Positions 35,952 through 42,905 of a stretch of 64,000 bases of DNA are shown here, one piece after another (the first letter of the stretch is position 1; the number at the start of each line of letters is the position of its first letter). The DNA lies in the NCBI GenBank assembly GCA_019421365.1, contig JAHZFJ010000008.1, positions 62,001-126,000 on the forward strand, read 5' to 3'. The notes under the pieces are model-generated. The model made no database searches. It had not been told where the DNA came from and saw only the letters and a list, made by a program, of their open reading frames with translations. The DNA is from Lachnospiraceae bacterium. Lineage in GTDB: Bacteria; Bacillota; Clostridia; Lachnospirales; Lachnospiraceae. Position numbers and translations under genes: made by a program.

Positions 35952-35980
35952 TTGACAATTCTACAAACATAGTGTACTAT
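35952..35980 (+). promoter_or_regulatory. Promoter of the GntR-ABC transporter operon
   Basis: TTGACA (35952-35957), 17 bases, TACTAT (35975-35980). The start of gntR is about 115 bases downstream. Confidence 0.78.
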
Positions 35981-36002
35981 ACAACTATGACACTGATACA
36001 CT
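35968..36002 (+). promoter_or_regulatory. Candidate operator dyads over the -10 region
   Basis: CATAGT (35968-35973) and ACTATG (35984-35989) form one dyad spanning the -10 box. AGTGTA (35971-35976) also has mirror copies GACACT (35989-35994) and TACACT (35997-36002). AGTGTA/TACACT half-sites are known for YtrA-type GntR repressors, which suits autoregulation by the adjacent gene. Spacing differs from the Bacillus case. Confidence 0.45.
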
Positions 36003-36094
36003 ACGACATAGAAAGTTAAGTTTAGTTACAAAAACAAGTAAGAATTGGCTGGGCAATTGCCTAGAAAGATTTATTACTAGAAAGGAGGAGATGT

Positions 36095-36445
36095 ATGGAT
36101 TTCGATAATACAGTACCCATTTATCTACAGGTAATACGTCAGTTAAAAAAAGATTTGATACAAGGGAACCTAAAGCTCGGTGAAAAGATGCTCTCAACGA
36201 GAGAACTTGCAATTGTGTATCAGATTAATCCCAATACAGCAAGTCGTATCTATAAGGAATTAGAACTTGAGGGAATATGTTATACAAAGAGAGGACTTGG
36301 AACGTTCGTGACTGAGGATCGGAATGTATTGAAAATAATAAAGGCAGAGATGGCTGAGACAGCCATTGCACAATTTGTAGAGAGCATGAAGGGAATTGGC
36401 TTTACGAAAGAAGAGGTAGTTCAATTAGTTGAAAAACATTATTAA
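36095..36445 (+). CDS. GntR-family transcriptional regulator, YtrA subfamily
   Basis: A 116-residue regulator: winged helix with IYLQVIRQLKKDLIQGNLKL, LSTRELAIVYQINPNTASRI and GICYTKRGLGTFV, followed by only a short helical tail, as in the YtrA subgroup that lacks a large effector domain. AAAGGAGGAG precedes the ATG. It heads an operon with an ABC ATPase and permease and probably represses it through the dyads at its promoter. YtrA-type regulators usually respond to cell-envelope stress; the signal here is not known. Confidence 0.92.
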   Translation: MDFDNTVPIYLQVIRQLKKDLIQGNLKLGEKMLSTRELAIVYQINPNTASRIYKELELEGICYTKRGLGTFVTEDRNVLKIIKAEMAETAIAQFVESMKGIGFTKEEVVQLVEKHY

Positions 36446-36564
36446 ATTGTTCATCTAGCCACTGACGTAATAGTTCGTATAATAATCCAATATGTTATCG
36501 GCAGAGAAGAGTTTTAATATTGTATAGAAACAGTTTTTTAAATGAAAGGAGAATGAGTTGTAAT

Positions 36565-37254
36565 ATGTTAATTAATTGTAAGAATGTTCAGAAAAAATAT
36601 TTAACTAAAACAGCGGTGGAAGACATTAGTGTTGAAATTGAGAAAGGTAGAATATACGCATTACTTGGACCAAATGGTAGTGGGAAAACAACGTGGATGA
36701 AGATGGTAGCAGGGTTAATTAAACCAACGAGTGGTTATATCTTGTTTGAGGGGGATCCGATTGGAGTATATTCTAAGTCAAAAATTGCTTATATGCCAAC
36801 AGAACCTTTCTTTTATAATTATATGACTGTACAAGATGTTGGAAAATACTATCAAGATTTTTTTGCTGATTTTAATATGCAACGGTATAATAGTTTAATT
36901 GAACGTATGGAATTGAATCAAAAAGATAAAGCAAAAGACTTATCATCTGGTCTAGCAGCAAAACTAAAAATTGCAGCTACGTTAGCGAGAAAGGCAGAAC
37001 TTTACATGTTAGATGAACCATTGAATGGAATTGATATTATAGCTAGAGATAAGATTATATCAGCAATTCTTGAAGAAGCTAATGAAGATGCAAGTATAAT
37101 TATATCCAGCCACTTGGTTGATGAATTAGAGAAAGTTATTGATTATGCAATCTTTATAAAGAATGGAAAAGTTGCTTTGCAAGGGGAAGCAGAACAACTG
37201 CGTGAAGAAAGGAACGCGTCCATTGTTGATTTGTATAAGAGTATATATGCTTAG
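36565..37254 (+). CDS. ABC transporter ATP-binding protein
   Basis: A 229-residue ATPase. Walker A GPNGSGKTT, Walker B ELYMLDEP, and H-loop SSHLVDELE are intact; the signature is LSSGLAAKL rather than LSGGQ, a variant seen in this YtrB-like group. AAAGGAG (36545-36551) lies 13 bases before ATG 36565 and only 1 base before ATG 36553, so the start is uncertain by four residues. It partners the permease directly downstream. Confidence 0.9.
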   Translation: MLINCKNVQKKYLTKTAVEDISVEIEKGRIYALLGPNGSGKTTWMKMVAGLIKPTSGYILFEGDPIGVYSKSKIAYMPTEPFFYNYMTVQDVGKYYQDFFADFNMQRYNSLIERMELNQKDKAKDLSSGLAAKLKIAATLARKAELYMLDEPLNGIDIIARDKIISAILEEANEDASIIISSHLVDELEKVIDYAIFIKNGKVALQGEAEQLREERNASIVDLYKSIYA

Positions 37255-37272
37255 AGGAGAGTGAATGATAAT

Positions 37273-38016
37273 ATGTGGAAATTGATTAAGTATGAATTAA
37301 GAAAACAGATGCAATCAAAAGCAATTATATTTGGAATTGTGGCTCTATTAGAACTTGTTTGGTTTTGGGGAGTTTTTGCAAAGAATAGTGTGATGCTTAG
37401 TACCTCAGGACTCTTGGTCATAGTTGCGAATGTATCAATGATGTACTTATATTTTGAAAGTATTATAACTTTTTCCCGTGACTTAAAGACGAGGAATAGT
37501 TACATGTTGTTTATGACACCTAATAGTAGTTATAAGATCATAGGAGCTAAGGTCTTAGCAAGTGGTATTCAGATAATTTTATATGGACTTTGTTTCTTAG
37601 GAATTGGAGTACTTGATTTGAGTATTTTGTCGATTCGTAATCAAAGTGTATCTGAAACTATAGAAGTGATACAGAGATTACTAAGTGACCTTGTGAATAT
37701 AGATATCGACTTAACATATGTATTATTTACTGGAATTTATGTGCTGGTAATGGGCATATTTGTATTAGTATTAGCGTATGTTTCAATTACATTAAGTGCT
37801 ACATTCTTAGCGAATAAAGCATATAAAGGTGTTATAAGCTTCGGAATTTTTGTATTAATCTTATATATACAAGGTAAATTATTAAATGCTATCTTTGGTA
37901 ATGTAATACTGGCTGATATGCAAGTTATGATTTTATGTCTACTTTGGTATGCAATACTCTCTGTGATTGCCTATGTAGTAACTGCATGGATGCTAGAGAA
38001 ACGAGTAAGTTTATAA
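37273..38016 (+). CDS. ABC transporter permease (ABC-2 type)
   Basis: A 247-residue integral membrane protein with about six helices, starting with the amphipathic WKLIKYELRKQMQSK typical of ABC-2 permeases. An in-frame GTG at 37261 abuts the AGAGGAG site; ATG 37273 is 13 bases from it, the same spacing as in the gene before. Substrate unknown; GntR-regulated systems of this layout often act in envelope-stress or antibiotic responses (family knowledge). Confidence 0.82.
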   Translation: MWKLIKYELRKQMQSKAIIFGIVALLELVWFWGVFAKNSVMLSTSGLLVIVANVSMMYLYFESIITFSRDLKTRNSYMLFMTPNSSYKIIGAKVLASGIQIILYGLCFLGIGVLDLSILSIRNQSVSETIEVIQRLLSDLVNIDIDLTYVLFTGIYVLVMGIFVLVLAYVSITLSATFLANKAYKGVISFGIFVLILYIQGKLLNAIFGNVILADMQVMILCLLWYAILSVIAYVVTAWMLEKRVSL

Positions 38017-38094
38017 ATGATTCAACAAAAAACCTCATTATAAATTAATTATAAAGTTACTTAATAGATACTGGATTTTTTTAGATGGAACGAT

Positions 38095-38271
38095 TATAAT
38101 GTAACTTATGAAAACAGCGGAGCTGTTTTAGGAATTACACGAATAGAAGACCGCAACAAAGTCAAGAGACTTGACTTGAAGGAGTCATAAGTTAACGAAA
38201 AAAATTACAATGTAATTTTGCGAGTCTATTATGTAAAGCAAACTAGATTAAAACGTTTGCTTTACATTTTG
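38095..38271 (+). ncRNA. Structured RNA with its own terminator upstream of queA (class not recognised)
   Basis: A TATAAT at 38095-38100 precedes three nested or adjacent perfect stems: closing stem AACTTATGA (38103-38111) / TCATAAGTT (38185-38193); hairpin AAAACAGC-GGA-GCTGTTTT (38111-38129); hairpin AAGTCAAG-AGA-CTTGACTT (38159-38177). The two hairpins are joined by a 29-base purine-rich linker, and GAAGGAG precedes the closing arm. Next come a small hairpin, AAAATTAC/GTAATTTT, and a 13-bp terminator at 38231-38271. This three-way-junction-plus-terminator layout suggests a riboswitch or attenuator for queA, or a free-standing small RNA. It matches no class I can name, including preQ1. Confidence 0.55.
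38231..38271 (+). terminator. Rho-independent terminator between the structured RNA and queA
   Basis: ATGTAAAGCAAAC (38231-38243) and GTTTGCTTTACAT (38255-38267) pair over 13 bp and run into TTTTGTT. The queA start lies 43 bases further on, so transcription reaching queA from upstream must read through it. Confidence 0.85.
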
Positions 38272-38313
38272 TTATGCTCAACTGTAAAGGCCAATAAGAA
38301 TGGAGATAGTCAT

Positions 38314-39348
38314 ATGAAGACAAAAGATTTTGATTTTTACTTACCAGAAGAATTGATAGCGCAGGATCCATTAGAAGATCGTTCAAGTTCAAGACTTCTA
38401 GTATTGAATAAAGAAACAGGAGAAATCGAGCATCAAATATTTCATAATATCACACAGTATCTAAGAAAAGGTGATTGCTTAGTAATTAATAATACGAAAG
38501 TAATTCCTGCTCGTCTAATTGGCGAGAAAGAAGGCACTGGTGCTAAGATAGAGTTATTATTACTAAAACGAAAAGAAAATGATACATGGGAAACACTTGT
38601 TAAACCTGGTAAAAAAGCCAAAGTAGGAACTAGAGTTGTATTTGGTAATGGAATATTAGTTGGTGAAATTGTTGATGTATTAGACGAAGGAAATCGTTTG
38701 GTTCAATTTCATTATGAAGGAATCTTTGAGGAAATTCTTGACAGGTTAGGCCAAATGCCTCTACCACCATATATCACACATCAATTAGAAGATAAGAATC
38801 GTTATCAGACAGTATATGCCAAATATGAAGGATCAGCTGCGGCACCTACAGCAGGCTTACACTTTACTAAAGAGTTGTTAGAACAGATAGAGAAAATGGG
38901 AGTAGTAATTGCTAATGTTACTCTACATGTTGGATTAGGAACTTTCCGTCCTGTTAAAGTGGATGATGTAAAAAACCATCATATGCACTCAGAATTCTAC
39001 CAAGTAGAAGAGGAAGAGGCTAAAAAGATTAACGATGCGAAAAAACAGGGAAATCGTGTGATCTGTGTAGGTACAACAAGTTGTCGCACGGTAGAGTCTG
39101 CAGCAGATGAGAATGGTATGGTTAAAGCAGGTAGTGGCAATACAGAGATTTTTATTTATCCAGGATATAAGTTCAAAGTATTAGATGCTTTAATTACGAA
39201 TTTCCATTTACCAGAATCAACATTACTAATGCTTGTAAGTGCATTAGCAGGAAAAGAACATATCATGCATGCATATGATGTTGCAGTAAAAGAGAAATAT
39301 CGTTTCTTTAGTTTCGGAGATGCTATGTTTATTAATACAAATGATTAA
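38314..39348 (+). CDS. queA: S-adenosylmethionine:tRNA ribosyltransferase-isomerase
   Basis: Converts preQ1-modified tRNA to epoxyqueuosine, using the ribosyl group of SAM (344 aa, standard length). Recognisable: DFDFYLPEELIAQDP at the start, NNTKVIPARLIGEKEGTGA, YAKYEGSAAAPTAGLHFT and YHxxHSEFY-like HHMHSEFYQV, ending in LVSALAGKE and YRFFSFGDAMFI. TGGAGAT about 8 bases before ATG 38314 sets the start; the in-frame upstream codons pass through the terminator. No tgt gene follows. Confidence 0.96.
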   Translation: MKTKDFDFYLPEELIAQDPLEDRSSSRLLVLNKETGEIEHQIFHNITQYLRKGDCLVINNTKVIPARLIGEKEGTGAKIELLLLKRKENDTWETLVKPGKKAKVGTRVVFGNGILVGEIVDVLDEGNRLVQFHYEGIFEEILDRLGQMPLPPYITHQLEDKNRYQTVYAKYEGSAAAPTAGLHFTKELLEQIEKMGVVIANVTLHVGLGTFRPVKVDDVKNHHMHSEFYQVEEEEAKKINDAKKQGNRVICVGTTSCRTVESAADENGMVKAGSGNTEIFIYPGYKFKVLDALITNFHLPESTLLMLVSALAGKEHIMHAYDVAVKEKYRFFSFGDAMFINTND

Positions 39349-39381
39349 GAAAGTTTATTTTATAGAAAGGGGAGAATAAGT

Positions 39382-40302
39382 TTGAAAAAAATGCTATTTA
39401 TCTACAATCCGCATGCGGGGAAGGGAAAAATTAAAGGTTCATTATCAGATATTATAGAGACTTTTGTGCAAGCTGATTATGAAGTAACAATCTATTCTAC
39501 CAAAGAACGAGATGATGCGAGAAAAATAGCACGTGAAAAGGGGCAAGAATATGATCTGGTTGTTTGCTCGGGAGGAGATGGAACATTAAACGAGGTAACT
39601 ACAGGATTGATGGAATGCCCACATGCACCAATTATCGGATATCTACCTGCTGGAACAACCAATGATTTTGCATCTAGTATGGGAATACCTAAGAATATGG
39701 TGAAAGCAGCAGAAGCAGTTGTGAAAGGAGAACCATTTGCATATGATATTGGTTCTTTGAATGACCGATATTTCACCTATGTTGCTGGTTTTGGAGTGTT
39801 CACTAACGTTTCTTATGAAACACCGCAAACATCAAAAAATTTATTCGGTAGGGCGGCTTATATATTGGGGGGAATTATGAGCTTGGCTACTGTTAAATCT
39901 TATCATGTAAGAGTTGAATATGATGATACGGTTATTGAAGATGAATTAATCTATGGTATGGTTACGAATGCAAACTCTGTTGGAGGATTTAAAGGGATTA
40001 CCGGAAAAGATGTGGGATTAGATGATGGAGAGTTTGAGGTGACGTTAATTAAACGTCCTAAGAATATAGTTGAATTACAACATATCGTTAATGCATTGTT
40101 AGTGAGAGATCTTGATGATAAATTCATATACTCTTTCCATGCTTCTAATCTAGATATTACGTGCGATGAGGAAGTTTCTTGGACTATTGATGGCGAGTTT
40201 GGTGGTGCATATACGAGGATGCATCTTCAAAATCATCAACAAGCATTGTCTTACTTAACTACGACGATTACCGATAAGCAAGTAATTATTGAAGAGGACT
40301 AG
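39382..40302 (+). CDS. Diacylglycerol kinase-family lipid kinase (YegS/DgkB type)
   Basis: A 306-residue soluble lipid kinase. The nucleotide-binding signature is CSGGDGTLNEV, with NPHAGKGK at the N-terminus and PAGTTNDFASSMGI further on; the C-terminal beta domain ends near WTIDGEFGG. It probably phosphorylates diacylglycerol or a related lipid at the membrane surface. The start is TTG 39382, preceded by AAAGGGGAG. It is 33 bases after queA and closes that unit. Confidence 0.9.
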   Translation: MKKMLFIYNPHAGKGKIKGSLSDIIETFVQADYEVTIYSTKERDDARKIAREKGQEYDLVVCSGGDGTLNEVTTGLMECPHAPIIGYLPAGTTNDFASSMGIPKNMVKAAEAVVKGEPFAYDIGSLNDRYFTYVAGFGVFTNVSYETPQTSKNLFGRAAYILGGIMSLATVKSYHVRVEYDDTVIEDELIYGMVTNANSVGGFKGITGKDVGLDDGEFEVTLIKRPKNIVELQHIVNALLVRDLDDKFIYSFHASNLDITCDEEVSWTIDGEFGGAYTRMHLQNHQQALSYLTTTITDKQVIIEED

Positions 40303-40314
40303 GAAGAATAGATT

Positions 40315-40368
40315 AAAAAGCTTTTGCAAGTCGAAGGAGAGATTTCATCAACGTCGCAAAAGCTTTTT
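40315..40368. terminator. Bidirectional terminator
   Basis: AAAAAGCTTTTGC (40315-40327) pairs with GCAAAAGCTTTTT (40356-40368), between the convergent lipid kinase and tyrA genes. Confidence 0.85.
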
Positions 40369-40380
40369 ATTATTGTATGG

Positions 40381-41493
40381 CTATTTACGCTTGTATATTG
40401 TATAGCGATATTTTTCTAGCAAAGTTACAGCATCTTGTGAAGCTTCATCGTCATAGAACTCAATGCGTAATACACCTTCTTCAAACTCACGATTGTGAAC
40501 GATACCGATATTTTTAATACTAATATTATTACTAGCTAAGATCGTAGCGATAGTGGCAATAGCACCAGTCTCATCAAATATATCAAGGTAAACTTCATAT
40601 ACCTGTTTTAGCATACCTACTTTCTTGGTAGGAATGTTATCACGATATTCTCTAGCTGAATCAAAGAAATCATATAGATATGTCTCATCACAATTAGAAA
40701 GTGCCTCATTAATACAAGTAAGAGTTGATATGTAGCGTTTAAGAAACTTTTGAATACTTTCGGTATTAGTTAAACATATATTTTGCCACATAATAGCAGA
40801 AGAGGATGCAATTCTAGTTATATCTTTGAATCCTCCAGCAGCAAGTAGACGCATCTTTTCGTCAGGATCGTCACTTTCTTTAACCATTGTAACCAAACTT
40901 GAAGCTATTAGATGTGGTACATGACTAATGGCAGCTACAACATCATCGTGTTCCTTGGCATCAATAATTAACGGGATAGAACCAATTCTCTTTACTAGGT
41001 CGTAAAGGAAATCAATTTTAATTTGTTCTATCTGATTGGAAGGTGTTAGGATGTAATAGGCATTTTCAAGTATTATAGCACTTGAGTTAGCGTATCCTGT
41101 TTTTTCTGATCCTGCCATAGGGTGTCCCCCAATGAAGTATGTATCCATATCAAGTTCATGAACAGCTTTATGGATGTTACCTTTTACACTACCCACATCT
41201 GTTATGATGCAGGTAGGTTTAATGATATTCTTTAATTCATGTAAGTATTGAATATTCGTTAATACGGGGCAGCATAGAAAGATTATATCGCATTGGCGGA
41301 AATCTTTTGCTAAATCGGTTGAGATGAAATCAATGGTTCCATCTTCAAGTGCCATCTCAAGGTTCGTATTCGTTTGATCCTTATAGTAGTTAAAGGATAT
41401 AATATTCGTGTTGTCGAAACGAAGCTTTATAGCCTTGGCAATTGATCCACCAATTAAGCCAAAGCCTATAAAGCCAGCTGTAATATCTTCCAT
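40381..41493 (-). CDS. tyrA: Prephenate dehydrogenase with ACT domain
   Basis: Oxidatively decarboxylates prephenate to 4-hydroxyphenylpyruvate for tyrosine (370 aa). NAD-binding loop GFIGFGLIGGSIAKAI at the N-terminus; GGHPMAGSEKTGY is the prephenate-site signature; the helical dimer domain follows, then a C-terminal ACT domain (about residues 295-370, DIFDETGAIATIATILASNN) that suggests feedback by tyrosine. TTGGAGG precedes the ATG. It lies 18 bases after the DAHP synthase gene and is cotranscribed with it. Confidence 0.95.
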   Translation of the reverse strand: MEDITAGFIGFGLIGGSIAKAIKLRFDNTNIISFNYYKDQTNTNLEMALEDGTIDFISTDLAKDFRQCDIIFLCCPVLTNIQYLHELKNIIKPTCIITDVGSVKGNIHKAVHELDMDTYFIGGHPMAGSEKTGYANSSAIILENAYYILTPSNQIEQIKIDFLYDLVKRIGSIPLIIDAKEHDDVVAAISHVPHLIASSLVTMVKESDDPDEKMRLLAAGGFKDITRIASSSAIMWQNICLTNTESIQKFLKRYISTLTCINEALSNCDETYLYDFFDSAREYRDNIPTKKVGMLKQVYEVYLDIFDETGAIATIATILASNNISIKNIGIVHNREFEEGVLRIEFYDDEASQDAVTLLEKYRYTIYKRK

Positions 41494-41511
41494 ACTTAAT
41501 CCTCCAATGAT

Positions 41512-42525
41512 TTATAATGATTTTCCCATAAGTGATGCAAAAGGTCTTAGTTCTTCACATAATTCATCGAATTGAGAGAACGTTAATGATTGAGGGCCAT
41601 CAGATAAAGCAGTAGCTGGGTTTGGATGTGTCTCAATCATAAGACCGTCAGCACCTGCAGCTACAGCAGATTTAGCAAGTGGTTTTACATAATTACGTAC
41701 ACCTGTTGCATGACTTGGGTCAACGATAATTGGAAGGTGACTCTTTTCTTTGATGACTGGTACTGCACTGATATCTAATGTATTACGTGTTGCAGTTTCG
41801 AATGTACGAATACCACGTTCGCATAGTACTACGTTCTTATTACCTTCAGCCATAATGTATTCGGCAGCATTCAACCATTCCTCAATTGTAGCAGATAGGC
41901 CACGCTTTAATAAGACTGGAAGACCAGTTTTGCCGACTTCTTTTAATAAATAGAAGTTTTGCATGTTTCTTGCACCAATTTGGAGCATATCTATATACTT
42001 CACGGCACTCTCTACTGCCTCAAGACTTGTTACTTCACAGATAACAGGAAGGCCTGTTGCTTCGCGTGCTTCCTTCATATAGCGTAAACCTTCTTCTTCA
42101 AGACCTTGGAAAGAGTAAGGCGAAGTTCTTGGCTTGTATGCGCCACCACGAAGAATCTTTGCTCCGGCTTTTTTTATTGCAATTGCAGTTTCTAATACTT
42201 GGTCATGACTCTCTACGGCACATGGACCTGACATAATAACAAGATCTTTACCACCAATCTCAACATTACCTACAGTAACGATAGATGGTTCTGGGTGGAA
42301 TTTTTTATTTGATAATTTATATGTTTCTGTAACGGGAACAATTTTCTCTACACCAGGTGCGATTTCAAGATTTTGTTCCACGATTTTTGACTTATCACCT
42401 ACAACGCCAATAATAGTGACCTCTTTTCCAGTGGATAGATGTGCTTCTAGTCCCACAGCAGTAATCATATCCACAATGTTTTTTATAGATGCTTCGGAAG
42501 CATTTGGTTTCATTACAATAATCAT
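41512..42525 (-). CDS. aroF: DAHP synthase with N-terminal ferredoxin-like regulatory domain
   Basis: A 337-residue DAHP synthase of the Thermotoga/Bacillus-like subclass, unlike the enzyme at 12.3 kb. Residues 1-70 form a regulatory ferredoxin-like domain (IIVMKPNASEASIKNIVD); the barrel then shows SGPCAVES, LRGGAYKPRTSPYSFQG, IGARNMQN, KRGLSATIEEW and DPSHATG with metal and PEP ligands. GGAGATT about 8 bases upstream sets the start at ATG 42525, not 42558. Operon with tyrA. Confidence 0.95.
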   Translation of the reverse strand: MIIVMKPNASEASIKNIVDMITAVGLEAHLSTGKEVTIIGVVGDKSKIVEQNLEIAPGVEKIVPVTETYKLSNKKFHPEPSIVTVGNVEIGGKDLVIMSGPCAVESHDQVLETAIAIKKAGAKILRGGAYKPRTSPYSFQGLEEEGLRYMKEAREATGLPVICEVTSLEAVESAVKYIDMLQIGARNMQNFYLLKEVGKTGLPVLLKRGLSATIEEWLNAAEYIMAEGNKNVVLCERGIRTFETATRNTLDISAVPVIKEKSHLPIIVDPSHATGVRNYVKPLAKSAVAAGADGLMIETHPNPATALSDGPQSLTFSQFDELCEELRPFASLMGKSL

Positions 42526-42588
42526 AATATAATCTCCATTCTCTAACAGTATTACCAATACCCGTATTAGTATAACTTGGTATTCGTT

Positions 42589-42617
42589 ATTCTACAACAC
42601 AAAGTTATTAATGTCAA
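42589..42617 (-). promoter_or_regulatory. Promoter of the DAHP synthase-tyrA operon
   Basis: On the minus strand, TTGACA (42617-42612), 17 bases, TAGAAT (42594-42589), about 64 bases before the start codon. Confidence 0.75.
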
Positions 42618-42796
42618 TACTTTAAAGCGTTAAACTTCAACGCGTTGAATAAGGAGTGAATATTAATAAGTAGCTCAAAAATAAAATTATTTGTGTAATA
42701 AATCCTAAAACCTGTCCATATCATATAGAAAAGTCTCATAGAGATAAAAAACTTATAAAGTTTATATAAATAGATTAGTCAATATAGATAAAAAGG

Positions 42797-42825
42797 TTGT
42801 AATACACAGATATATTTAGTACAAT
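42797..42825 (+). promoter_or_regulatory. Promoter of the EF-G-like gene
   Basis: TTGTAA (42797-42802), 17 bases, TACAAT (42820-42825), 80 bases before the start. Apart from this and the divergent promoter, the 380-base gap 42526-42905 shows no gene. Confidence 0.55.
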
Positions 42826-42905
42826 ATTTATATAAGAAAAAGAACCTTTCATCATTAAATTTTGTTACACGAGACAGTAATTTTCGCGTATAGGAGGTAT
42901 CATGT

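Noticed and set aside
38103..38193. preQ1 or hammerhead-type element upstream of queA
   Set aside because: The preQ1-I sequence pattern and the hammerhead CTGATGA/GAAA core are both absent; kept as an unassigned structured RNA instead.
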